Assembly (NCBI GenBank): GCA_022606425.2 | Contig: JAHDVF020001469.1 | Location: 558,001 to 622,000, forward strand | Length of the DNA stretch: 64,000 bases | Origin: Lepidostoma basale | Taxonomy: Eukaryota > Arthropoda > Insecta > Trichoptera > Lepidostomatidae | Direction of reading: 5' to 3' | Part shown: positions 1 to 9,059 of the stretch, piece by piece | How positions within the stretch are numbered: the first letter of the stretch is position 1 | Layout: each line of letters begins with the position of its first letter | Made by a program: the position numbers and the translations under genes | Notes under the pieces: model-generated | What the model was told of the DNA's origin: nothing | Database searches by the model: none | What the model saw: the letters and a program-made list of their open reading frames with translations, nothing else

Positions 1-74
1 TACTCATCGGATGTTCGTCCAGGAACATCGGAATACAAATCTGATGTTCGTCATCAAGACCTAAGTATGGAGTA

Positions 75-505
75 TCTTGATGTACGGCTGCGAGACATGG
101 TACCTATCCGAAAAATATATAACGGAGACTAGAGGCTTTTGAGATGTGGTCCTATAGAAGACTATTAAGAATTTCCTGGAGAGACCACATTACAAATGAG
201 GAGGTTCTCCAAAGAATTGAAGGAGGAAGGCACCTGCTCAGGACCTTGTCCGAAAGGCGTGCAAGATGGATCGGCCATGTAATACGACAAGAAGGCCTCT
301 TGCATGCCATAATGGAGGGTATGACCGAGGGGACACACTTTAGGGGACGCCCACGCCGAGATTACCTGGAGGACCTGTTGATGGACGTGCGCTGCTCATC
401 ATATGCAGATTTCAAAAGAGCCGCACAAGACAGGGAAGAATGGAAGAGAAGAATAGAAGAAAATGCTGCAAACCAATCCCATGATTGAAACTTTCTAACT
501 AACTA
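75..505 (+). mobile_element. L-IGHV LINE, C-terminal fragment
   Basis: C-terminal part of a LINE polyprotein downstream of the reverse transcriptase. A frame with LMYGCETW starts near 72. It shifts by one base near 130 and continues to a TGA at 486-488, with the motifs FEMWSYRRLLRISW, RWIGHVIRQ, GRPRRDYLEDL and FKRAAQDREEWKRR. The 3' end shows a short CTAA tandem (about 497-505), the usual place for a LINE tail. A second copy lies at 50.9 kb. No endonuclease or RT part is present. Clade is not assigned; RTE-like is a guess. Confidence 0.8.
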
Positions 506-944
506 TTATATTTATAATACATACAGTAAAAACAAAACAACGTATTTCTTCTTTAAATTATAGCCTGCTTCCATCCACAAAACACCCCCATTTTCAATCA
601 GCTCCGCCCCTTAATGAATTAAAGACTACCACCCATTGCCTATAATCCATTTTGTCCGACAGAGTTGACAAATCCGATGTTCGCGTGCGGCTTTTAATAA
701 TTAACTCTTAATAAACAAACTCGCCCTTCAAATATTATCTAATACAGCCGACCGAAGCGTGACGATATTTCGTTGTAATGTTTCATATTTTTCATCATAG
801 GGGATAGTGACCAGTGTCCGCGCTTTAATCAAATTGACACAAGGCTTTGTAAATATCTACCCGAAATAATATGTAAAAAATATATAAAGTACATTTTTTT
901 TAAATTATATTAACCAATTACTGTATACAATTTAAAAACTGTTA
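506..944. other. AT-rich stretch without a recognised gene
   Basis: Contains a short less AT-rich block around 565-680. I see no supported gene, RNA or repeat boundary here. Confidence 0.5.
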
Positions 945-1008
945 ATGAATTTAACAACACCTGATGATGTCAACATTGGTTGATGAAACAGCTGTCGCGT
1001 AAAATATA
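945..1008 (+). ncRNA. Hammerhead ribozyme motif, type D
   Basis: Core CTGATGA at 961-967. Helix II is GTCAAC 969-974 with GTTGAT 979-984 and loop ATTG. GAAACAGCTGTC follows at 985-996, with cleavage expected after C996. Helix III would be the palindromic ACAGCTGT, a very short stem like that of Penelope-type hammerheads. Helix I is weak (a few pairs between the bases before 961 and after 996). The downstream flank (about 1010-1100) is repeated at 15.69-15.78 kb. Motif seen directly; self-cleavage inferred. Confidence 0.75.
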
Positions 1009-1270
1009 ATACAATTGTGATACAAAAAACAAAGTTTATTTATAAACAGTTTTTAAATGTTAAGGTATCATAGTGTTTCGGCCAAAACAATGGACTATGT
1101 ATACAATTTGTTTTTAGCTATTACATTGATTCTCTTGACATACTCGTATCTTTATATATTATATAATTATTCTGTACATGCGTATGTAGTTGAACTCCTC
1201 CTACACGGCTGGACCGATTTTGATGATTTTTTGTGTGTGTTTAAATGGGTCCTTGGATGGTTTAGATCGT

Positions 1271-1577
1271 AGGTTCTCAAAGTGGGCGATAACGCCCCCT
1301 TGTGGGCGTTTGAGACTTTCGGGGAGGCAGTAGAAGATCCAGAGAAAATAGAGAGCGTGGGCAGATAAAAAATTATAGTCTAAACAGACAAAAAAAACAC
1401 GCTTATCACGTAGATACTAATGAAGCAAATTAAACTTAAATATATATTTAATAATATTTTAAAATTCAACTATGTTTTTCTAAATATTTGGAATAATTTT
1501 TATGGGAGGGGGGCGTCGAACGTTTATTTTTCTTGTAAAGGGAGCGGTGGCCCAGAAAAGATTGGAAATCTATGGTT
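1271..1577. mobile_element. hAT-like MITE remnant
   Basis: The left end has a TTCTCAAAGTGGGCG-type terminus with a small GC-rich hairpin at 1288-1310. The right end has the GGCCCAGAAAAG...GGAAATCTATGG terminus that recurs at 3.4-3.49 kb. Ends of this kind are typical of non-autonomous hAT elements. The interior is AT-rich and non-coding. The terminal repeats are imperfect and I did not establish an 8-bp target duplication. Confidence 0.5.
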
Positions 1578-1589
1578 TTGATGAAGCCG

Positions 1590-1909
1590 GACCCGGTAGG
1601 TGACCGTTAAAACCTTCTGAACAGCAAAAAGAACAAACCAGTCAATCATTGACCAGCTGGATATCAAGGCAATTCTCTCGCGGATGTACTCTCAGAGAGT
1701 GTAGAAATATTTTCACATACACATATCCCGGAGAGATCAGGACAACCTTGAAAAGCTCATCATCATGACGATGGCATGGATCGAATCAAGGATCAGACTG
1801 GTCTCTCATTAGCTGCAGGCGGAGACTGACGGGTGACAGGAGCGCATGGCTTGCCATGGTCAATAGTTCAAAGGATGGACACGAACTCAATCATGAGGAA
1901 TACGACTGA
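1590..1909 (+). mobile_element. Degraded LINE C-terminal fragment
   Basis: Only the end is readable: a frame giving DRSAWLAMVNSSKDGHELN and then EEYD before TGA at 1907-1909, the kind of RxxWRxMV C-terminus found in several LINE families. The upstream part is broken by stops and frameshifts. Family not identified. Confidence 0.4.
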
Positions 1910-2329
1910 AAAGATGAATCTTGATATCCACGTCGAATGAACATTCGAAAATTGTAGCAGTCGTCATCTGCCTGAAACATTACCGATAGATGAAGACTGC
2001 AATGATCTCCGAAACGTTGGTCGAAGAGGATACGAAGAGACACGGATATACCCAATTTCACGAAAAACATAATTCTACCAACGCGTTGGTACCATTGCAA
2101 CGGTTAAAATCTACATTTTATTAACAGCAATTAAAAATGATTTTTAATGAATATATGCGGAACTACCACGCGAATAAGACTAAGCTGGGTTGCCTTCGGC
2201 AATATGATTAGAAATAAAAAGATACCTGAAAACTAAAGTCTATGGCGCGCGTGTCTTGCTAATGACGTTATATGACCTGGAAACTATGTGCCTTACTGCC
2301 GGAAACTCACATTTCAATTCATTTATGAT
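1910..2329. other. No recognised feature
   Basis: Moderately AT-rich. Short frames on both strands show no recognisable domain. Confidence 0.4.
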
Positions 2330-2815
2330 TAAGGAAGTAGAAAGAATCATAACATTGATATTGCATCCCTGAGGCAACTCACACTATCACGAAATATACC
2401 GACCTCCGAGACGACCCGATTAAGCAATAATATTTGTCCTACTCACAGGCATAACCATTGGCAGGTTGGTTCTGCAGCGCGGCAAATATAACAATCTGTG
2501 ATGTCTTTGACAATCAGGGACAAATAGGCCTACATCATCACATCCGAGTTTTGTATGTGGCCGCCAATCAGCTGAAAGATGTGAATTTCCAAGTGGATAT
2601 TCTTCCTTCTCTCCAATTCTAGCAATAATTCAGTCGGAAAGAGCCACAGGTAATAACCGCGCTCCCCGGGGTGCACTCGCTCCAGCATCAGAAAATATCG
2701 GATCCCAGGCGGTGACCAAATAATGGAACTACTCGTACATTCCAGCTGTCTTCTTACCAGGGAATTATGCAATACCCGAAGAACCTGAGTGTTCGAAAAT
2801 GCTTTACAAAGGATT
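2330..2815 (-). mobile_element. L-PWLY LINE, decayed C-terminal fragment
   Basis: Reverse-strand frames give RVLHNSLVRRQLE, SIIWSPPGIRY, LMLERV, and YLWLFPTELLLELERRK in place of the usual SYPWLYPTAFLLGMLG. This is followed by a decayed EPTCQW region. It is clearly the same C-terminal domain as the better copy at 33.4-34.2 kb but much older, with indels and stops. Confidence 0.65.
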
Positions 2816-3110
2816 AAGCATGTTAAGCGAGCAATGGTAAGACACATGTTAGGCGTCAGGCTCCGTGATAAAATCAGAAATGAGGAGATATGACGTCAAA
2901 CAAAGGTGACCGATATCGCAGAAAGACCAACAAAGCCAAAATGGCAGTTAACGGGGCATGTGGCAAGACATGATGAACTTACCTGGAATCCTGAAGTGGA
3001 GGCCATGAAACCACAGTAGAGGCATAGGAAAACCACAAAAATGGTGAACGGATGGAAAATGTTGGAAGAGTTTTGAAGAGGCTTAGTGGAGTAAAATCGA
3101 CTGAAAAGAA
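2816..3110 (+). mobile_element. L-WAGH LINE, decayed C-terminal fragment
   Basis: The frame carries MLGVRLRDKIRNEEI, a stop, then RQTKVTDIAERP, KWQLTGHVARHDELTW and a decayed GRPP region. The order matches the copy at 34.9-35.3 kb. It abuts the opposite-strand L-PWLY fragment on its left. Several stops show it is dead. Confidence 0.65.
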
Positions 3111-3235
3111 AGAAATAAAAATATCATAATTATGGAACCCCACACCGTCAAAACGTTACCATATATAAGTATATGTATAGTACAATAAATTAATAATACT
3201 ACCAATATTATTGTTTTCCATCCAATTCAACGAAC

Positions 3236-3335
3236 TTCGTGGCAGAGTGGTAAGAGCCCTGACTTCCATACCGAAGGTCCCGGGTTTGATTCCCGGCGAT
3301 GGCAGTGAGATTGTCACACTGTCATTTAATTTTCA
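3236..3335 (+). mobile_element. tRNA-derived SINE fragment
   Basis: An A-box-like TGGCAGAGTGGTAAG near 3240 and a B-box-like GGTTTGATTCC near 3282 lie about 35 bp apart. They are followed by GATGGCAGTG.GATTGTCACACTGTC, shared with the copies at 7.1, 13.6, 18.5 and 32.4 kb. Decayed after about 3335. No acceptor stem closes, so this is a SINE head and not a tRNA gene. Confidence 0.75.
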
Positions 3336-3389
3336 ATAGATACAATGTAATTTTAATAATATGTCATGTAAACCATAAGTTCCCAACCA

Positions 3390-3490
3390 TTATTTGTCCG
3401 TCGCCTTTTGGAGGCGAGGGGGCGTTGGAAATTTATCTTCGTGTAAAGGGGGCAGCGGGCCAGAAAAGTTTGGAAACCTATGGTTTAAAA
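3390..3490. mobile_element. hAT-like MITE, right end only
   Basis: Shares the GTAAAGGGGGC.G.GGCCAGAAAAG..TGGAAACCTATGG terminus with the 1.3-1.58 kb element. The left half is missing. Non-coding. Confidence 0.45.
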
Positions 3491-3499
3491 TATTGTTAA

Positions 3500-3960
3500 T
3501 CTTTTAAAACAATTTAAATTGCAAATTAAATATTTTAAGGGCGCTCTCTTTTAATGAATAATTTTGATGTTTGAACCGATCACCGTCCCGGACACCCCCC
3601 ATTGAACGGATAATGGCGGAATTTCCGCTGATAGATGACACGGAAGTGGAATTTTTTTATTACAACATGTTAAGTTTGATATGTTGTCACGTTATGGCGG
3701 GCGTGGCGCCATTACGGGTTATGGCGACACAACTTTCTGGATATTTTTTTATTCCACCTGTGTTAATGATGAATGATGCGGCCTGATATGCGCTGCTTTA
3801 GATTTAAATTAATTTACGACATCGGCGGACGCGTACAGACTGTACACTTCGATCCAAAAACTAGTGAACAATGTTGTAGAGTCTATTGAAATAACAAACA
3901 GAACAACCCCTTATTCAAAAATTACAGATTTCTCTCGATTTGCTCTTAATGCAAATAAAT
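3500..3960. other. No recognised feature
   Basis: AT-rich with a mixed-composition block at 3570-3790. The open frame there (71 codons) shows no domain and I treat it as chance. Confidence 0.4.
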
Positions 3961-4004
3961 TTGAATAAATACAACTGCACTTAGTATTTTTATAACACTT
4001 TATT

Positions 4005-4058
4005 ACACTTTTCATAGACATGTTTCGGTTGTGACAAAACCTTTTTCAGTGTACAAAA
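4005..4058 (-). ncRNA. Hammerhead-like motif A (left arm)
   Basis: On the minus strand: CTGAAAA (complement of 4043-4049), helix II GGTT/AACC at 4038-4041 and 4027-4030, GAAACATGTC as complement of 4017-4026. G8 of the CUGANGA core is A, so activity is doubtful. The rest of the architecture is intact. Confidence 0.5.
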
Positions 4059-4344
4059 TTTTAGCAATAAATTAAGGGTAGAGCTATGTATAAAGGTAGA
4101 AGGGGTATAATTAGGATTGAAGAGAGGGGAGAGATAACGGGAACATTTTGAACATGGGAATTGAATTAGATCTTATTGGTTGTTTATTATATCTTCATTA
4201 ATTTTGATGACTTTTTCAATTTCTAAAACTCTGCATTAATATTTTAAATGTTAGGTTTTTATTAATAATTATAAAAACAAAACATTAAATATTTTTTTTT
4301 GTATTTACATAAGTGATCGATCGCTCTGTTTTATTTTATTGTTA

Positions 4345-4400
4345 AAATTTTGTACATTGAAAAAGGTTGTGTCAAAAGCGAAACATGTCTGTGAAAAGTG
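4345..4400 (+). ncRNA. Hammerhead-like motif A (right arm)
   Basis: TTGAAAA core-like segment from 4357, helix II GGTT/AAGC with one mismatch, GAAACATGTC at 4380-4389. Helix I can form four pairs (TACA before the core with TGTG after the cut site). Two core substitutions (C3, G8) suggest it is inactive. Confidence 0.45.
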
Positions 4401-4437
4401 TAATAAAGTGTTGTAAAAATACTAAGAGTAGTTATAT

Positions 4438-4496
4438 TTAAATATGAATCCACTTATTCAAATATGAATCCACATATTCAAATATGAATCCACAAC
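4438..4496. repeat. 20-bp tandem repeat, three units
   Basis: Three consecutive copies of an AAATATGAATCCAC-based unit directly beside the right arm of the type A pair. Confidence 0.8.
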
Positions 4497-4716
4497 ACAA
4501 AGTGAAGGCGAACATAAAACAAATCAATTTGATTTCAAACCTTTATAATCCATCCGTGTGCCTCTTCTGGTGACAATTATGCAGTAGATTTAAAAATTAT
4601 ATTTCTAGTAACAAATAAATAATAAAAAAAATTGAATTAAAATGTTTACTTTTAGCAAAAAACTTATTGGTCTCTCGTTTTAACTACCCTTTGATTTCTA
4701 ACCTTACCTAACCTAA

Positions 4717-4746
4717 CCATCACGCCGTCTCCCCGAACGGGTAGGA
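4717..4746 (-). mobile_element. L-HMERM-A 3' end scrap
   Basis: About 30 bp matching the conserved LINE 3' terminus (TAACCATCACGCCGTCTCCCC on the plus strand as its complement), then a switch to unrelated sequence. Confidence 0.6.
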
Positions 4747-4774
4747 TGTGGTCTTTCCAGAAGTGTACACAGCT

Positions 4775-5790
4775 CAAGTGTACACAGAGGTCCATGGAAA
4801 GACAGATACTTGTTGTGAGCTTGCGTGACCGTATAAGGAATGAAGAAATCAGACGCCGCACCAGGGTTGCTGACGTCATGGACCGAGTGGCAAAATTGAA
4901 ATGGCAATGGGCTGGACACTTGGCTAGACAGGATGGCAACAGATGGGCACCCAGGATACTCAGTTGGAGACCATGGACAAATAGGCGAAGTGTCGGAAGG
5001 CCACCAGATGGACCGCGAATATTGGAATTTTGGAATTTTGGACCGCGAGATGTTTTGCGAATTTTGTATAACATATTGGTCCGGAGTCGGCTCGAGTGTG
5101 GTTCGGTGATATGGAGTCCCTACGAGGCGAGATACTCGCTCATGTTAGAGAAGGTTCAGAAAAGATTTCTGAGATATCTCCACATGAGAGAGTTTGTAAG
5201 CTATCCTTGGCTTTATCCCACTGCATTCCTCTTGGGCATATAAGAAGATATGGGTGCACACTTACCCATTTCTTTAGAGGGATTGTTTGAGAACTCCGTT
5301 ATCTTGGGGGCTATCCATCTTTATGTTCCAGATGATTATCTTCGACAGCGTCAGCATAGACTGTTTTATCTCCCAGCATGCAGAACCAACCTGCCTCTGG
5401 TGATGCCGGTGGGGAGAGCAATCAAACTGCTGAATATGATCGCTTCAGAGATCGACGTCTTTCATTTTCGTGAAAGTACGTTCAGAAGACAAATACTCTT
5501 GACTTTGGAGAATATCTTGTATTCCTAATCTCGAACAATCTCTCATGCGTTCCTGGTTTTATATATTTTTATGTTTTACCTGTTCTCAATAGATGCCTTA
5601 AACTAAAATTGTTGTTTGTAATATCTTTTGAAAAAATAAATTGATTTGATTTGATTTGACCGATGATATTGTCAAAAGGGTTGGAAAGTCTTGGATACAA
5701 AGGAGGCAGGATAGAGACGAGTGGGGGAAATCGGAAGAGGCCTATATCCAGCAGTGGAGGGAAGAAGGCTAGCAAAGAAGAAGATGTAAA
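4775..5790 (+). mobile_element. L-WAGH LINE fragment, split by a nested LINE
   Basis: Left part to 5015: SLRDRIRNEEIRRRTRV, KWQWAGHLARQDG, RSVGRPPD. It resumes at 5658 with DDIVKRVGKSWIQ, RRQDRDEWGK and EEAYIQQW, the normal C-terminus. Reading across the gap restores the expected family order, so 5016-5657 is an insertion. The 3' end runs into GAAGAAGAAG near 5777. Truncated at its 5' end, without RT. Confidence 0.75.
5016..5657 (+). mobile_element. L-PWLY LINE nested in L-WAGH
   Basis: Motifs in order: RVLYNILVRSRLE, SVIWSPYEARYSLMLEKVQ, SYPWLYPTAFLLGI, LYVPDDYLRQRQHRLFYLPA, RTNLPLVMPVGRAI, EIDVFHF, then a stop at 5526-5528 and a 3' UTR ending in a TTGATTTGAT tail. A frameshift near 5242 splits the frame. 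Target duplication GACCG at 5011-5015 and 5658-5662. Confidence 0.85.
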
Positions 5791-6203
5791 ATGTATTTGG
5801 TAATTGGGTTCTAAAGACCTGTTGAATACAAAAAAAAATTATTTTGATGGATTGTTCAACTTCAACAGTGTGTTTTTAATACTTATAACAAAAAGACGGC
5901 ATTCTCCAGGGCACGAATGGCAGGATATGTCAAAAGGAAGGAAGGATGACATGGAATAAAAGTAATCTTCGAGCATTTCCCAGGGCTTCTCAATCAATAA
6001 CCCCGTTATTAAAAATCCCCCGAGACACAAGCGCGTACTACACAGCATACGAAATTACGAAAGATCCTTCGACCGTGGCGTGGGAGACGAATGGTACCAA
6101 ACGTGACAAATCGATGGTGAAAGAGAAGAACCTCGTAATCAAGTAAAAAATAAAGTATAATCCATTGTTTTGGCAGAAACAATTTGATATTTCAACATTA
6201 TTA
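5791..6203. other. No recognised feature
   Basis: Mixed composition. An open frame at 5946-6146 (66 codons) has no recognisable domain. Near 6160 a sequence ending in TTGTTTTGG resembles the flank of type D repeats. Confidence 0.4.
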
Positions 6204-6396
6204 AATGTTTAAATAAAAAAAACTTTGTTTTAGTATCACAATTAAATATATTTTGTCGCGACAGCTGTTTCGCTAACCGATATTAGCATCGTCAAGCTAT
6301 CGTCAGCATCGATGCTAGCATTGGTAAGCGAAACAGCTGTCGCGACAAAATATATTCAATTGTGATATTTATAACAAAGTTTTTTATTTAAACAGT
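6204..6396. mobile_element. Inverted pair of type D hammerhead repeats
   Basis: Two arms of about 90 bp (6204-6292 and 6308-6396) face each other with a short loop. Both carry GCGAAACAGCTGTCGCG next to a stem II hairpin (minus arm GCTAA/TTAGC, plus arm GCTAGC/GTAAGC). The left-arm core reads TTGACGA, one base from CUGANGA. The right-arm core is more decayed. There is no room for an internal coding region. Confidence 0.6.
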
Positions 6397-6421
6397 CAAA
6401 AAATAAAGTAAAAAACAAAAA

Positions 6422-6460
6422 ACACTTAGGAAATTGAAAATAACTTTGTTTAATCAATTT
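6422..6460. repeat. Type B foldback flank fragment
   Basis: CACTTAGGAAATTGAAAATAACTTTGTTTAAT-type sequence, as at 15.28 and 17.19 kb, cut off by the adjoining LINE. Confidence 0.6.
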
Positions 6461-6735
6461 GAGCAACCTGACTCTGGAGATGCCGGTGAGGAGAGCAATC
6501 AAACTGTTGAACATGATCGTTTCGGAGATCAACGTTTTTCATATTCGTGAAAGTACGTTCAGAAGACAAATACTCTTGACTTTGGAGAGTATCTTGTATT
6601 CCTAATGTCGAACCATCTGTCATGCGTTCCTGGTATTAAATATTTTTTTATATTTTACCTGTTCTCAATAGATGCCTTAAACTATAATTGTTGTTTGTAA
6701 TATCTTTTGAGAAAATAAACTGATTTGATTTGAAG
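6461..6735 (+). mobile_element. L-PWLY LINE, 3' end
   Basis: Begins inside the RTNLPL..PVRRAI segment, continues through EINVFHIRESTFRRQILLTLESILYS and a stop, and ends with AATAAACTGATTTGATTTGA. 5'-truncated copy, closest to the 5.0 and 58.9 kb copies. Confidence 0.8.
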
Positions 6736-6796
6736 GTGGAATATTTGGTTCGCAGTGTGTCTTGTGCGAAGTATAGGGGTATTTAGTAATATTGTC
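6736..6796 (-). mobile_element. Scrap of the 38.5-kb LINE family
   Basis: The minus strand encodes LNTPILRTRHTANQIFH, nearly the same as the segment at 38.62-38.68 kb. It directly abuts the L-PWLY tail. Confidence 0.6.
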
Positions 6797-7040
6797 AGCT
6801 GCGAGGTTCCGTTCTCCGTGGCCATCAATACCCGGATGTTCCGTGTCTCGGCCCCAGTAAAATATCGGACTCCTTTAGTTTTTGTGTCCGGTAATGTGTC
6901 TTAAGGCAAAACACGATATGATATTCCTGTCGCATTCAGTTTGATATATTTGTGGCCCCGGGTCCCAAAATCTATTATTATTCTACCCCTACTCAACGCC
7001 AGGGTTGCCATTAACCAAAATCGCAATTGAAACTAGCGGT
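6797..7040. other. No recognised feature
   Basis: Less AT-rich than the average of the window; no domain or repeat recognised. Confidence 0.4.
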
Positions 7041-7045
7041 TCCTG

Positions 7046-7200
7046 CCGATTGACTACCATTCTGAAGGTTCCGGGTTCGATTCCCGGCGATGGCAGTGTG
7101 ATTGTCACACTGTCTTTGGTCTGATGTAGAATTCACGTGACAATAAAATGGCGAAAGATTAGCTACCTATCACATGTCACGAGAATCAATATATCAGCTA
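7046..7200 (+). mobile_element. tRNA-derived SINE, 5'-truncated
   Basis: B-box GGTTCGATTCC near 7074, then GATGGCAGTGTGATTGTCACACTGTC and the conserved body with ACGTGACAATAAAATGGCGA and CACATGTCACGAGAATCAATAT. Lacks the A box and the ATT tail. Confidence 0.8.
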
Positions 7201-7374
7201 AAACATATTGTATACAGTAATTGGGTTCAAGCCACCTGTTGCATAAAAAAATAGCACATTCCTAATTTCATTACATTTGACTCTGCGCACTACTTCTTGA
7301 CATATTTTCCAAATTCGCCTCCACTTTGATTGACAGGTCATTTTATTTTTAGTTTTAAACAAACGTCATCATAC

Positions 7375-7860
7375 ATAATAAAATTCTAGTTATAACCCTC
7401 ATGTATGGAAGTGAAGCTTGGAGCTGGCAGAAGAAGGATGAGAGTAGAATAAATGCGGTAGAGATGAGGTCCCTAAGACGCTTTTGTGGTAGAACGATAT
7501 ACGACAGAATCTCAAAATATTAGAAAGGAATGTAGAGCGGAAGAAGGTATTTTGAACAAAATTATGAAAGTATCGCTGCGTTGGTTCGGACATATGGAGC
7601 GCATGGATGGAGAAAGAATGATTAAGAAAGAATACGTTAATGATGTAAATGGAGTACTGAGTCTACGGGGCAGACCGAGGAAAACATGGTATGACCAAAT
7701 TAATCAAATTTCAAGGGTTGGTCATGTTAGAAGTCGGATGAATCAACATGCGTGTATGACTCGCTGTATGAATGTGGAGGAAGCTAGAGAGGTGTGCCAG
7801 GATAGAATAGTGTGGCGGTCTATTCTCTCTGCCTACCCCTACGGGGAAACGGCGTGATGA
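7375..7860 (+). mobile_element. L-HMERM-B LINE, C-terminal fragment
   Basis: The frame (open at 7486-7857) carries SLRWFGHMERMDGERM, GRPRKTWYDQINQI, ACMTRCMNVEEAREVCQDR and ILSAYPYGETA before TGA. The upstream part (YGSEAWSWQKKDESRINAVEM) is shifted by an indel near 7490. The 3' end GGCGTGATG is followed by TTTGTTGTTGTTTTTTTG, the B-type tail. 5'-truncated; RT absent. Confidence 0.9.
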
Positions 7861-8029
7861 TTTGTTGTTGTTTTTTTGTTATAGAAGAAATACATGTATG
7901 TAATATAAACACTTCGTTTGTAGTAATTTATTATCTGAAAATATAATATGTAAACATTTTCACCTTTACTTAGAATTTCGTTTACCTCACACGATGGTTT
8001 GATGACATCAAAAATTGCTAATAACTAGA

Positions 8030-8115
8030 TGTTAAGGGCACAAGATAGGAATATGTTGAGAAGAATAGGGGAGGCTTATGTTCAGCAGTGGACACATTGG
8101 CTGCTTAAGAAGTTT
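8030..8115 (+). mobile_element. L-WAGH C-terminus scrap
   Basis: The frame gives LRAQDRNMLRRIGEAYVQQW, the conserved end of this LINE family. No other part is preserved. Confidence 0.55.
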
Positions 8116-8379
8116 TCGTTTAGGACAGCTTTGGCTTTCTGGCAACCCTGTCTCCCGAAATACAATTTCCGCCCCCTCCCCCGGGAGACGGGGCTCCGAT
8201 GAGTTGTCATTAATAACGACAATAGGAATGTATCACTGACAAGATGGCTACTAGCACCCCCGCCCCTGACAGGACTCATATCTGTCGAAACCCTTGGCCC
8301 GTGCGTGCATGTCAAGATGTCATCTCGTCCAACCGATGGAAATGAATAAAAATATTAGATTAGGTCACAATTACATTTT
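8116..8379. other. GC-richer unique stretch
   Basis: 8150-8330 is distinctly GC-rich for this window, with no repeat or convincing frame. Confidence 0.4.
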
Positions 8380-8700
8380 GGATTGATTGATAAAAACTCG
8401 ACATTTAGAAGAAAACTATCTACTAAGAACCACAGAAATGAAGACTCTCCGATAAGAAATTCTGAAATAAGAAAGATCTGCAATGTAGAAGATGTCGTGC
8501 GATGGGGAAGACTGAGAAGACGCTACTGGAGAGATCATGCGGAAAGAGCATGTTCTGAAAGAGTGATCAATATAGCCGCAAAAAGTGCCAACAGGAAATC
8601 GACCCGCAGAAAGTCCTTCAAAAGATGGCGAGACAGTTGGACATCTGTATTCCAGGAACAGGCTCCGAGAAATAACAGGACACAGTCCTAAATAAAGCAG
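8380..8700 (+). mobile_element. L-RRYW LINE, C-terminal fragment
   Basis: Open frame 8383-8691 with IRNSEIRKICNVEDVVRWGR, RRRYWRDHAER and a basic SFKRWRDSWTSVFQE end. Related fragments lie at 9.73-9.88 and 54.24-54.47 kb. This is the post-RT C-terminal domain of a LINE, with no catalytic part. Confidence 0.65.
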
Positions 8701-8727
8701 AATAAGATAACAGTGTTATAAATTTTA

Positions 8728-8775
8728 ACAATAAAAATGATAATGCCTTAGACAGGCGAAACATTTCATTTACAC
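8728..8775 (+). ncRNA. Eroded hammerhead motif, type F
   Basis: ATGATAA at 8737-8743 in the place of CUGANGA, helix II GCCT 8745-8748 with AGGC 8754-8757, GAAACATTTC 8758-8767. The order and spacing match the other hammerheads, but C3 and G8 are changed and helix III is broken. Probably inactive. Confidence 0.45.
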
Positions 8776-8799
8776 AAAATGTGATAAATCTTCTTGAAA

Positions 8800-9055
8800 A
8801 CAGTGTATTAATTTACTAATAAAATAAAATAAAATCTATTTAGGATACGTACCATACCAAAATTTCACGAATTCGCGTACTAATTAAGTACCTAACTATC
8901 CCCTATCCTCTTCCTTGCGAAGATAATAGCCTTAAGATATTAGTTCTGGCCAAAGCAAGTAGTCGGATTCGAAAGAAGCCCCAGGATCGCTATAACTTTG
9001 GAGAATCGACCTTGGGTGATAATGTTTGCTTAACTTACCCATACGCAGGGCCGGG
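8800..9055. other. No recognised feature
   Basis: Begins with a short AATAAA-rich run (8818-8835); the rest shows nothing recognisable. Confidence 0.4.
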
Positions 9056-9059
9056 CTGA

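Larger units (their letters stand above)
3962..4442. mobile_element. Inverted pair of hammerhead repeats, type A
   Basis: Arms at about 3962-4073 and 4337-4442 are inverted copies around a 260-bp AT-rich, non-coding spacer. Each arm reads, away from the spacer: a core-like TGAAAAA, helix II GGTT/AACC, GAAACATGTC, then TAATAAAGTGTT-rich sequence. Facing terminal repeats with hammerheads resemble the partial-LTR arrangement of Penelope-like elements. No coding sequence lies between the arms. Confidence 0.6.

Noticed and set aside
1057..1130. A further hammerhead at the GTTTCGGCC sequence
   Set aside because: Contains the GTTTCG word but no flanking helix II partner or CUGANGA core on either strand.
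3236..3310. A tRNA gene
   Set aside because: Has A- and B-box-like sequences but no acceptor stem, and it is repeated with a SINE body at four other sites.
3571..3786. Small ORF of 71 codons
   Set aside because: No domain, no repeat support, chance-length frame.
5946..6146. Small ORF of 66 codons
   Set aside because: No recognisable motif or neighbouring exon signals.
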